Of a stretch of 64,000 nucleotides of DNA, positions 55,737 through 64,000 are shown piece after piece. Made by a program: the position numbers and the translations under genes. The first letter of the stretch is position 1; every line of letters starts with the position of its first letter. The DNA lies in the NCBI RefSeq assembly GCF_016920785.2, contig NW_024609950.1, forward strand, positions 1 to 64,000, given 5' to 3'. Below the pieces are notes generated by a model that had not been told where the DNA came from, did no database searches, and saw only the letters and a list, made by a program, of their open reading frames with translations. This DNA comes from Ixodes scapularis. Taxonomy: Eukaryota; Arthropoda; Arachnida; Ixodida; Ixodidae.

Positions 55737-58700
55737 TTAGAAATCTTCGTCGCTCCAGCCACCGGATGCGGCAACCTCGAAGAGGTCCACAACATCGAAC
55801 GAGGCTGCAGCTTCGCCCGAGGCTACAGCGTTGTTCGAAGCTGGAGCCTCGCTCAATGCTGCAATCCTCCTCGAAGCTGCAGCATCTACAGCTTCCAAAA
55901 AGCGGGAACGCCGCCCGCCCTCCCGGTCCTTCACACCGTAGAGGTACACCCGGATGGCCGCCTCTACCTCCGTGTCAGCCGCCTTCGTTTTTTTTTGGAC
56001 AGCAGCTAGAACACCAAATACAAAACACAGTAATACACAAGTTAGACTAAAATTGTTGTCTCCACCATTACGCCATCCCATTAACAAAATATGCTGTATG
56101 TTATCTGACAAAATGATGTAATAATGTGCTTGAATAACTGGAAGATGGTTTCGTACAAAATATGTTTGTGCTATTATTTTCTATCTGTGACAGCTATATT
56201 CAGACAATTATAGACACGCTTCGTCCAAGGACGTGCAATCACGAGGATTACAGCAAAACAAAAGATGCTCATACACACTGTACTGCAATGCTTTTGCTTG
56301 CTTTTGTGCACTGCAATTTGCTTTGCTATATGAATGCCTCATAAATGTTTGTGCTAGTAAAAAAATTAATTGTGCATTTTTACCCATTTTTTTACACAAT
56401 TTTTAGTTAAACACAAGATTAGCCATCTATAAACAAAAGCTATTGAGTGCATTTTAACACATAAAATATTAGATTTGTTTCTGAGCTTACCAAAGGGCTT
56501 GCATTTGTATCATAAAAAATGTACATGAACAAAAATGATATGGAGTAAAAGCTGTGGGTATTCCTGTGATCTCTCTTCCCCGATGGCTCTGATAATAGCC
56601 GCGGGTCGGAATGCTCGACCTTCTTCACCATGACCTCCCAACTCGTTCGTGAAACAGAGGGTCCCCTGTCTTGGAGGGCCCTCCCCTCACTCTCTCCCGG
56701 TGGTTCCCCTTTCCTTTCCCCCGCTCAGATGCAAACCACTGCTGACAGGCAAGGAGGTTTTGCCTCCTCTTTTCCCACTTTCACGAAGGTGACTCGTCCG
56801 GTGACCGCGAAATAGAAGGATATGTCGGTGACTTCTCAGATGCTTCCCCAATGTTGGCTCTCCGGAACCCTGCATCTCAGGTAAGGACCTTTTCTTACAT
56901 TGCAGGCAAGGGGGGGGGGGGGGGGGGGCATTTTGGATGGGAACATAGTAGTTTGTACAGGAGAGTATTCTAACAAATACTCTTGGACTCCATCCTTACT
57001 CTGGTTTGTGTGTCCGCTATATTCGACAATCAAACAAAGATTCGATCATTAGCACAGACAGAAGAAATTTATTGAACCAATCCTCAGCAATGATGTGGGA
57101 CCGTGCTACTAAGCTTGGTGTCTCCTTCGAGATTGCCGCCGCTGTTGAAACGGCCCTCTGGTTACTCTATCGGTACTTCTGCTCGAGATAACCAAAGGGT
57201 TATCTTAACAGTGGTGGCGATCTCAATGGAGATGTCAACCTAGTAGCACAGTCCCACACCTCTGCGGCAATGTAGACAACATTTAAGGCCACGTTACATT
57301 GGGTCGGTTTGATAAGTTATTTCTGCCGTCGGTGCCTATGATTGACTATTTTGTCTCACTCTCTTGAATATAGCGGAAAAGAAGACACTCATACCAGAGT
57401 AAGGACAGTGTCCAAGAGAATTTATGAAAACACTCTCCTATACGATCTACTATGTCCCCACCTGGAATGCTTCCCACGCCGGCAAAATAAGAAAAGGTCC
57501 TTACCTGCCATACGCGGGGTTCTAGAGAACCAAGATCTAAGAAGCATCAAAGAAGGAGCTGAGACATGTCCTATTTCTTTTGCGAACACTGGGCAAGTCC
57601 CCGTTTTCGAAAGCGGAAAAAGGAGGCGAAACCTCGCTTGTCTTTCGTGAGCCGCATTCGAGCGTGGGGCCAGGAAGAGGTCCACCCGGGGGAGTGAGAG
57701 GAGCGTCCACCAAGACCAAGGACCTTCCGCTTCACGAGCAGGCCAGGGCTCACGGCGAAAGAGGCCGAGCGTTCCAACCTGCGGCCAGTATCACAGCCAT
57801 CAAGGAAAGGAGACCACAGGAATCCCCACAAAGCCCATAGAGAGACATGCTTTCCTACCTTTACCAACCCACTCCTTGTTCTTTTACCAATTTCGATCAA
57901 TTAATAAGAAGTATAAAAAGTAACACTGTTGATACTGTAACTTTTTTTTATTTGTTATGCCAAGCAATTAAGATAACTTACCATTTTACTCTACTAATTG
58001 ATTTTTTTAATTCTTATTATTTATTTTATTTGACAATAGTATTAGTCCTTACAATGGGGACCGTAATAGGGGTGAGCAACATAAGTGAACATAAAATAGT
58101 TACCCAGAACATGGTGTAAAACGTAACATTACCAGCATACTTTATGGTTATATTATCAGACACAACGTAAACACACTCAAGAAAGAAATACACAAAGCAC
58201 TGTGAGCAACAGATTTAGATACATAATTTTTACAATAACTTCTGCAGACCTTAGTTCTTAGTTTTTCCTCAAACAATTATAAAATTCAATGGAATTTCTT
58301 ATGACAGTATTAACCACTATTCTGTAAGTGCATTTGTTTAAATTTTGTGCTCTAAATGGGTAACTCATATTTTGATGCTTTGACTTGTAATACTTAGCCT
58401 TGCCACGACCCCGCAGATAAGATCAGTGTTGTTTGTAAATAAAAAAATACTAGATCAGCAAAGAAATAAACAAAATATCCAACTCTATGCCTACGGACCT
58501 TGAGTACTCAAGCTGAAGCTAAAGATTAAGCAATTACAGATCCAAATACATCCTTGGCACAATATGGCCTAAGTTGCTCTTGCGCCATAAAACCCCAAAC
58601 CATCATCATCATCCAAATACATCCCCGAGACCAGTATGGTGCAAAATAAAAGCATTTTTTTACATGAAAAAATGGGGCACACTCTGCATGTTTTCAAGTA

Positions 58701-61700
58701 GAAGCTTCTTCTAAATGTTTGCTTTGTGTCGAAACATCAAGTTCATTGGGTATTTAAAAAATTACTAGATATCCATGTTCAATAAATAAAGCTGTAAATG
58801 ACAGAAGTCATACCCTTGATGACGGAAAACAGCTTCGTTCCTTTAAATGGCTGCTTCCCCTGCCGCCCCACGAAAGTAAAATGTGCCTGAACTTCTTTCT
58901 TCAGGGTTCGCTCCATGATGCAGCGAACCGCATCCTTCACACTTGTTCCACCCATTAGAACAAACCGAGCTCTCTGCAATACGAACAAAACACAAAATTA
59001 GTCATGAGTGCTATATTTTCTATATCAGTTTAGGGAGCTTCACGTGCACAGTATAGCAGTAGCGTAATGTAAAATCTTGCTAACAGAGTCCTAGACAAAT
59101 ACCGTATTCACTCGAATGTAACGCAAGTTTTTTTTTCAAAATTTCCCTCACCTAATTTGGGGGTTCGCGTTATAATCGAAATGCTTCAAAATTCGCCTTG
59201 GCAGTGTCGCAGCACAGGCTCTTTAAAATAGCTACGAAAAATCTCGCAATCTTTCACTCTTGTGCTGGCAACATATACACGCTGGCAACCAACCGCCAAT
59301 CCAAGTCTATTCTTGTTTGCGACTCGTTGCGCCCATGTTAGGGTTACCTTACCCATGTGCCCGTGTTTCGCGGGCTGCTGCTTCGTGCTTCCGCAACTGG
59401 ACCCGAGGAAATGGCAACGCGACGAGCTCAGTACGACATTCACTTTAAAAGAAGTGAAATTTTGATGGCTGAGGAAATCGGAAACTCTGCCGCGGCTCGG
59501 CGGCTAGATGTGACAAAAGTCGACTATCTGTGGGTGCAGGCTCCAGCATGAAGCGCTCTTCAAGTGTGAGCCCAGCCGAAAAGGCTTCTGCGGACCTCAT
59601 TGTCTCAGGGGGAACACTTGATTACCAATGGCAAAAGGGATGAGTGAGCAAACTCATTTTATTTTTAGAAACTGGCAGGTGTTGGCCACTATGTGCAACA
59701 AATAAATCACTTTTTTCCCCTCATTTTACTCGCGTTACATTTGTGTTCTTTTATTTTTTTGCGCTGTGAAGTCATCCTTTGCGTTACAATCATGGTTGCG
59801 TTACATTTGAGTGATTACGGTATACAGATAGATTATGTTTTGTTTTTCACACTGAATTTGAGCACGTTAATTATCCTGAGCTAGTACACTAAAGGTGTTT
59901 TATGAACACTCACATTATATGTGAGCCAGTGATGTGATTGGCCTAAGCCATTTTGGAGCACCTTTTGGAGCAGCCAAAACAGTGTTTTACAGCAACAAAT
60001 GTGGCCTTTGGAGCAACCCAAACAGTGTTTTGGAGTACCAAAAGTGGCTTCTGGAACAGCGAAGATAGTGTTTCGGAGCAGCAAAAGTGGCTTTTGGAGA
60101 AGATATTCTTAGAAAAATAAAATTATTTGTTTTAGGTGCTGTAGAAACGAAGGCCATTTTGTGTTATGTTGTGTTGTGATGTGACGTTTTGAGACGGAAC
60201 TCGCTGCTTGTGTTCTTACTGCTGAGACATCCCACAAGTGTACAGTGCTGTAGGCAATGCCGAGCAATTCCGAAAAACCGTTTGCCTGCGTTTTACTGGT
60301 TCCCGACGAGACAGATTTTCGTCAAAAGTAAGCAAACGTAAAACAATGGATTGCAAGTGTCTCGGCTGGTGCCTCTGTCATGCAATCATGTTCGCATGCA
60401 CGTGAGGACAACTACGACAGGCATGCAGTTGTGCGTGCCTCGTCGCGCGAGCGCAGACAACGGCCTCGCCGCTGGAGTTCATGGCTGCATCTCCATTTAC
60501 CCATGAACTCCAGCGGCCTCCACCTTCTCACTTTGACATTTTATAATGTGTTATACTCTTGAAACTGCTAACATACAATCTTCCAAGCTAATTTCATCTT
60601 ATTCCAACTGCCAGCATTATGCTGGATAGTCTGGAAACTCTAGAATGTAGTTCATTATGCAGTGCGCAGAAACTATTTGCTCTTCTCAGAAATACTTTGT
60701 GGAAATAGGGCAAACATGGTTGTTAGTCCCCTTTTGCCAGATCATTTGCCATGATTTGACAGACTCCCTTAATCTGGGAAAGGGTGGAAGTAGAGGAGTT
60801 TTATACCACAATCAACATTTTTCATGTTTCGTGTGGTTTAGGAATGCACAGGCATACACTATAAAGCATACAATACCTCCACTAAAAGAATAACTTGAAA
60901 AGGAATGTTCACGCTGGTGCACACAACAAGCATCACGGAGCAAGTTAAAATTTCATGTCTTACTGCACGATACAACACATCCCATGCACCATACCAAAGC
61001 TTTTCTTGAGGCACCATCTTGGAGGACCTCCTCCGCGGCCTGGAAATCCTCCAGGGAGAACAGAGGCAGCTGAATTGCCTCTCCAGCTGGCTCAGTCCTC
61101 CTCGGAAGTTGGCCCTCCAGCTGGGCCAGCCGCAGGCACAGCTCCTCCTGGGTTTCCTTGAGGGCTGTGTTCTGTTGCGACAGCTCACGGAGCTGCTGGC
61201 GCTGCTCCAAGAGCAGCTTTAGTACCTGTGACTCAAAGCCTGATACAAAAAAGAGAAATATTTAAAAATGTACAAGGAAGGAATGACACTGCATTGTACT
61301 TCTCGAGCGCCGGAGTAAATAATACAGGAACTGGATAGTTCAGGTTACATACAACCAAAGCCATAATTGAACTAGGCATCTACGGCTCAGATACAAAGTA
61401 TATGCATGCTGAAAAACTTCGTAGAAGTGCAACAATTTTCTTGTGGAAAAGGCCATCCACGACATTAATAAGCACATCCATGGGTTGCAGAGGACTTTAC
61501 TTGGCAGGAGGGAAAGGGCAACAGAAACTTCATGACACCACTACATAATATAAGAAGCCCAACTTTTCTTACTATTGCTCTTGGGTGAAAATGAATACAG
61601 TATAGACCGCTTACAACGTAACCGCTTATAGTGCAGGACCGGGTATAACGTGGCTTTTTTAAACCACCGGTTCGCCTCCCATAGAACTTCACGTAATTAC

Positions 61701-62959
61701 ACACCGCCTAAAATGCAGGCGCGCGAAGGGAAATACCGGTTATAGTGCAGTTTCTGGAACAGCCTGCTGACCGCACGCTTCTCTGCGCGACACTAGATAA
61801 CGGCGCTAGCCACGAGCTGCACTCGGCGGGGCAAGGAGGTTGCTCGAAGAAGCGGGGAGAAGCGAAGAGGGAGGCTTCAGTTGCCATAGCAACTGAGGGA
61901 GGCATGGACGTGTCGTAAACGTGCGTGCGTCCCTCCGCTGCATTGGAAACAACCGCAACGACAGACCAATCGCAGGTCGAGGAGAAGTGTTCGCGCGCAT
62001 TGCATGCCGGTCACGGGCCGGCTGCTTCTATCCGCAAACATGGCGTCGGTTGTGATCGTCGCTCATCGTTCCGCGTAAAAGCGCTATCCTTGACAGTGAA
62101 TTTTCGTTGTGTGTCGCTATGATAACCTAGCACGTACTAGAAGGGAAGATCCACCTACTCGTGCGGCGATGTTGTGGCGGCACTCTCAAAACGGCAGAAA
62201 CGCCCGTGTTGTCGTGTTTGTTACTTCGACTACAGTGGTCCTTTCTAAGCATTTGTGTTTTCAAACATCACCCGGATTTCTTATTTGGAGCATTTCGTGC
62301 CTGTGCTCAAGTTGAAGGTATTACTGGCGCGTACCGTATAAAGGATGCGAATTTTCACGTATTTTCATCGCCGGAGAAAAGTGATTAGGGTTAGCAATTC
62401 TGACGTTAGCAACGTCCGTCCGCAACCCGCGACGCCGTTAAAAGGCTGTGCCAGGCGAAAGTCGCTCATTTCTTTCAAAATGTGTGACACACTTGAGAGA
62501 GAAGTATGGTGAAATAAAGACTTTCCTCAAACTAAGCTTTATTTTTTATCTAACATAAAATAAATTGTTTTACAAAGGTAAGTTGTCTGATGGCATGTAT
62601 TTTGGCCTGAAAAATTGATGTTTTGGTTATAGCGCGGTACCGCTTATAGTGCAGATTTTCGCGACTCTTGCGACATACGCTATATGCGGTTTACACTGTA
62701 CATCAGATTTCTTGTTTAAAAACAATTCTGGTTCTGCTATAGAACCGATTCTGTAAATGTCATGACACCAAAACACCTGGACTTCTTTAACATAATAAAT
62801 GAGCATTATTGGCCTGCTTGTATGATTGCAGCATTAGGAACTAATTTGGAAGTTCAGAATTGGCTAAACAACCTGTGAGTGCAGGAACTGTTGCTGGAGG
62901 GGGTGGTTGGCAGTCTGAAGCGCAGCTTGCCGGCCTTCCCGCATCATTGGTAGGTGGAG
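55737..62959 (-). CDS. DUF4806-like coiled-coil protein, last four exons
   Basis: Reverse-strand exons at 62,873-62,959, 60,995-61,239, 58,814-58,973 and 55,737-56,005, each with AG acceptor and GT donor. Phases agree at all three junctions (1, 0, 1), and no stop or frameshift is seen over the joined 761 bases. The protein begins (in this window) Pro-rich, then a coiled coil with LKLLLEQRQQLRELSQQ, then a DUF4806-like domain: LPLFSLEDFQAAEEVL, FVLMGGTSVKDAVRCIM, FVGRQGKQPFKGTKLFSVIK and VYLYGVKDREGGR. The tail is Ala-rich, ending WSDEDF. DUF4806 proteins are common in arthropods, often next to transposon-derived domains, and their function is unknown. The first exons lie beyond 62,960 or outside the window. 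Introns are full of repeats but the exons are clean, which suggests a living gene. Confidence 0.8.
56540..57850. repeat. Palindrome of about 1.3 kb
   Basis: Two arms of about 640 bases meet at a 28-base loop near 57,162-57,189. Matching blocks include ATGTGGGACCGTGCTACTA near the centre, CTTACTCTGG, AGGTAAGGACCTTTTCTTA and the outer ATTCCTGTG/GGCTGTGAT region. Arms have diverged (about 75-80% identical by eye), so this is an old fold-back structure. A 19-base G run sits in the left arm at about 56,910. It lies in the last intron of the DUF4806-like gene. No coding function is seen. Confidence 0.85.
58550..58617 (+). mobile_element. LINE 3' end with (ATC)n tail
   Basis: Reads TTGGCACAATATGGCC...TTGCTCTTGCGCCATAAAAC and a CATCATCATC tail. 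It closely matches the 3' stem of the I-group LINE (27,400-27,440), so it is the very end of a related element. Confidence 0.8.
59102..59820. mobile_element. Pogo-like deletion derivative with HTH remnant
   Basis: Inverted ends CCGTATTCACTCGAATGTAACGC and its partner CCGTAATCACTCAAATGTAACGC are flanked by TA at 59,100-59,101 and 59,821-59,822, as for Tc1/mariner-pogo elements. The forward strand at about 59,412-59,550 encodes RRAQYDIHFKRSEILMAEEI and GNSAAARRLDVTKVDYLW, the CENP-B/pogo-type N-terminal HTH. The DDE core is deleted. The element sits in an intron of the DUF4806-like gene. Confidence 0.85.
59950..60105. repeat. Minisatellite, 43-bp unit
   Basis: Three units start GTGTTT at 59,982, 60,025 and 60,068, each with CAGC/ACC and AAAAGTGGCTT-like blocks, plus a partial unit before them. 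Confidence 0.8.
60106..60994. other. Intron sequence, no gene seen
   Basis: Part of the DUF4806-like gene's intron. A short inverted repeat GCCGCTGGAGTTCATGG / CCATGAACTCCAGCGGC lies at about 60,468-60,515 and forms a perfect hairpin. Confidence 0.6.
61598..62698. mobile_element. Non-autonomous Tc1/mariner-type element
   Basis: Inverted ends CAGTATAGACCGCTTACAACG and (reversed) CAGTGTAAACCGCATATAGCG are flanked by TA at 61,596-61,597 and 62,699-62,700. Subterminal CCGCTTATAGTGCAG repeats occur near both ends (61,621, 61,738, 62,639). No transposase frame is recognised in its 1,101 bp. It lies in the intron between the first two visible exons of the DUF4806-like gene. Confidence 0.85.
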
Positions 62960-63398
62960 CTGAAATGCAGACAAATATATATTGTTACCTGGTATATTAT
63001 ACAGGATAAGGAATGTACAATGAGCAATACAGTTAATATGAACATGACAAAGGTGATAATGCAATTAATGTAAAGGAGCAAGCCAGGTGGACAAGAATAA
63101 CACTAATAATCCCCGGAGAAGAAGAACAAGGAGGACAAACACAAATCTCCAAACACAGCTACCATAAAATACCAGTGGAGTGCCCACCTCACTTTCACTG
63201 AAAACTGGGTTAATCTAGACAATGGCACTTGTCAATGGTCAAATCGGGCGCTGAACGTACAAATTGCAGAATTTCCAAGTTTGGAAAGTGTTAATAATGG
63301 GTGCTTGAACGAAGTGGGTGCTTTCCGCGTTAGTTTATAGTTTGCAACTGGTGTGCAAATCAAACAAATTGGGCCTCTTTTGAAACGTTTCCCTCACA
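62960..63398. other. Intron or upstream sequence, no gene seen
   Basis: No further exon of the DUF4806-like gene could be supported here. Confidence 0.5.
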
Positions 63399-63737
63399 CA
63401 GGGGTTCTCAAACTTTTTGGTCTCACGGAACCCCAGGAAGCCTCAAAAACTGCCACGGAACACTGCTCCCCTCCCTCCTCTATATTTGCCGACCGAGAAG
63501 CAACAGATGCACAATTGTTGGCAATTCTGCTTGTGTTGCTTCCCATATATCCCCACCATATCAATTGCGATGTCAGTACAAAGTGAGATGAAGGCGCTTT
63601 GCATGGTCCTGCCGTGCAGCCTGCAGCGGGGGAGGGGGGATTGGGGGGAGGGGGGGATGGCAATTTGGGTGTTCGCTGAACCCATGAGACCAGCTCGTGA
63701 AACCAGTGTTCCCCAGAACCCAGTTTGAGAACCCCTG
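63399..63737. mobile_element. hAT MITE (Charlie-like ends)
   Basis: Inverted ends CAGGGGTTCTCAAACT are perfect over 16 bases and are typical of hAT MITEs. The flanking 8 bases are CCCTCACA (63,391-63,398) and CCCTAACA (63,738-63,745), one mismatch. The interior is G-rich near 63,629-63,656. No coding sequence. Confidence 0.9.
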
Positions 63738-64000
63738 CCCTAACAGAACATTTGCTGATGCATGACAGTGGCACTTTTTTCAGTTTGCTCCTCAAACAAC
63801 AAGGACAAACCCAATCTGATATCGTCCAAATTGGTGCTTCCAATAACATTCCCACCACACAAGTTGTGTTAAGGCCCGAGTGCATTTGACTTCTCTTTAT
63901 TCCATACTATCTTACAGCACTTCTTCAAAATTCTTGCCAGCCTCGTATTGGTGGGAATCACGTAGCAGTGACTGATTGCTTTAGTTTAATTATTAAATGC
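63738..64000. other. End of window, no gene seen
   Basis: Unassigned sequence. Confidence 0.5.

Noticed and set aside
57342..57840. Forward-strand frames of about 100 and 86 codons as genes
   Set aside because: They lie in the right arm of the 1.3-kb palindrome and have mirror frames in the left arm; no domain seen.

Overview
This is a stretch of animal nuclear DNA that is mostly transposable elements. The mix points to an arachnid, most likely a hard tick: CR1/L2-like and I-group LINEs, chromovirus-unlike Gypsy elements with helminth/arthropod-type Gag, PIF-Harbinger and hAT derivatives, pogo-like elements, many fold-back repeats, long introns and no compact operons. The tick assignment is an inference from repeat style; nothing in the window is a species marker.

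Layout. 0-6 kb: a dispersed repeat, a LINE 3' relic, a cluster of four perfect or near-perfect palindromes, a broken Gypsy gag-protease-RT piece, then a reverse-strand CR1/L2-like LINE. 6-12 kb: little coding sequence, an inverted repeat pair, a terminal-inverted-repeat element and a short MITE. 12.1-18.6 kb: a reverse-strand Gypsy LTR retrotransposon carrying two kinds of PIF-Harbinger-like insertion (one of which contains an inverted copy of itself) and with its reverse transcriptase core replaced by about 1 kb of unfamiliar coding-like sequence. 19.7-27.9 kb: a LINE tail, a fold-back element, and a nearly complete I-group LINE (EN-RT-RNase H) inserted into an older palindromic repeat with a 13-bp target duplication. 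28-38 kb: mostly AT-rich non-coding DNA with fold-back repeats and a THAP-like exon relic. 38-39.4 kb: a LINE RT relic and a young 671-bp LINE tail with a perfect target duplication. 41.7-42.4 kb: a palindrome.

The most notable object is at 45,841-54,508: an 8.7-kb DNA transposon of the ISL2EU type, with matching terminal inverted repeats and an AT target duplication, inserted in a minisatellite of about 104-bp units. It carries two convergent multi-exon genes: a THAP-like/HTH/DDE_4 transposase on the forward strand and a SWIM-YqaJ nuclease-like gene on the reverse strand. Both have frameshifts, so this copy looks dead, but domains, splice sites and ends can all be read. A hAT element with an 8-bp target duplication sits in the nuclease gene's big intron.

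55.7-63 kb: the 3' four exons of what appears to be an intact host gene on the reverse strand, encoding a proline-rich, coiled-coil, DUF4806-like protein. Splice phases agree at every junction. Its introns hold a 1.3-kb palindrome, a LINE 3' end, a pogo-like deletion derivative, a 43-bp minisatellite and a Tc1/mariner-type non-autonomous element. A hAT MITE lies beyond the last visible exon.

Limits: all alignments were made by eye, identities are estimates, and no database search was possible.
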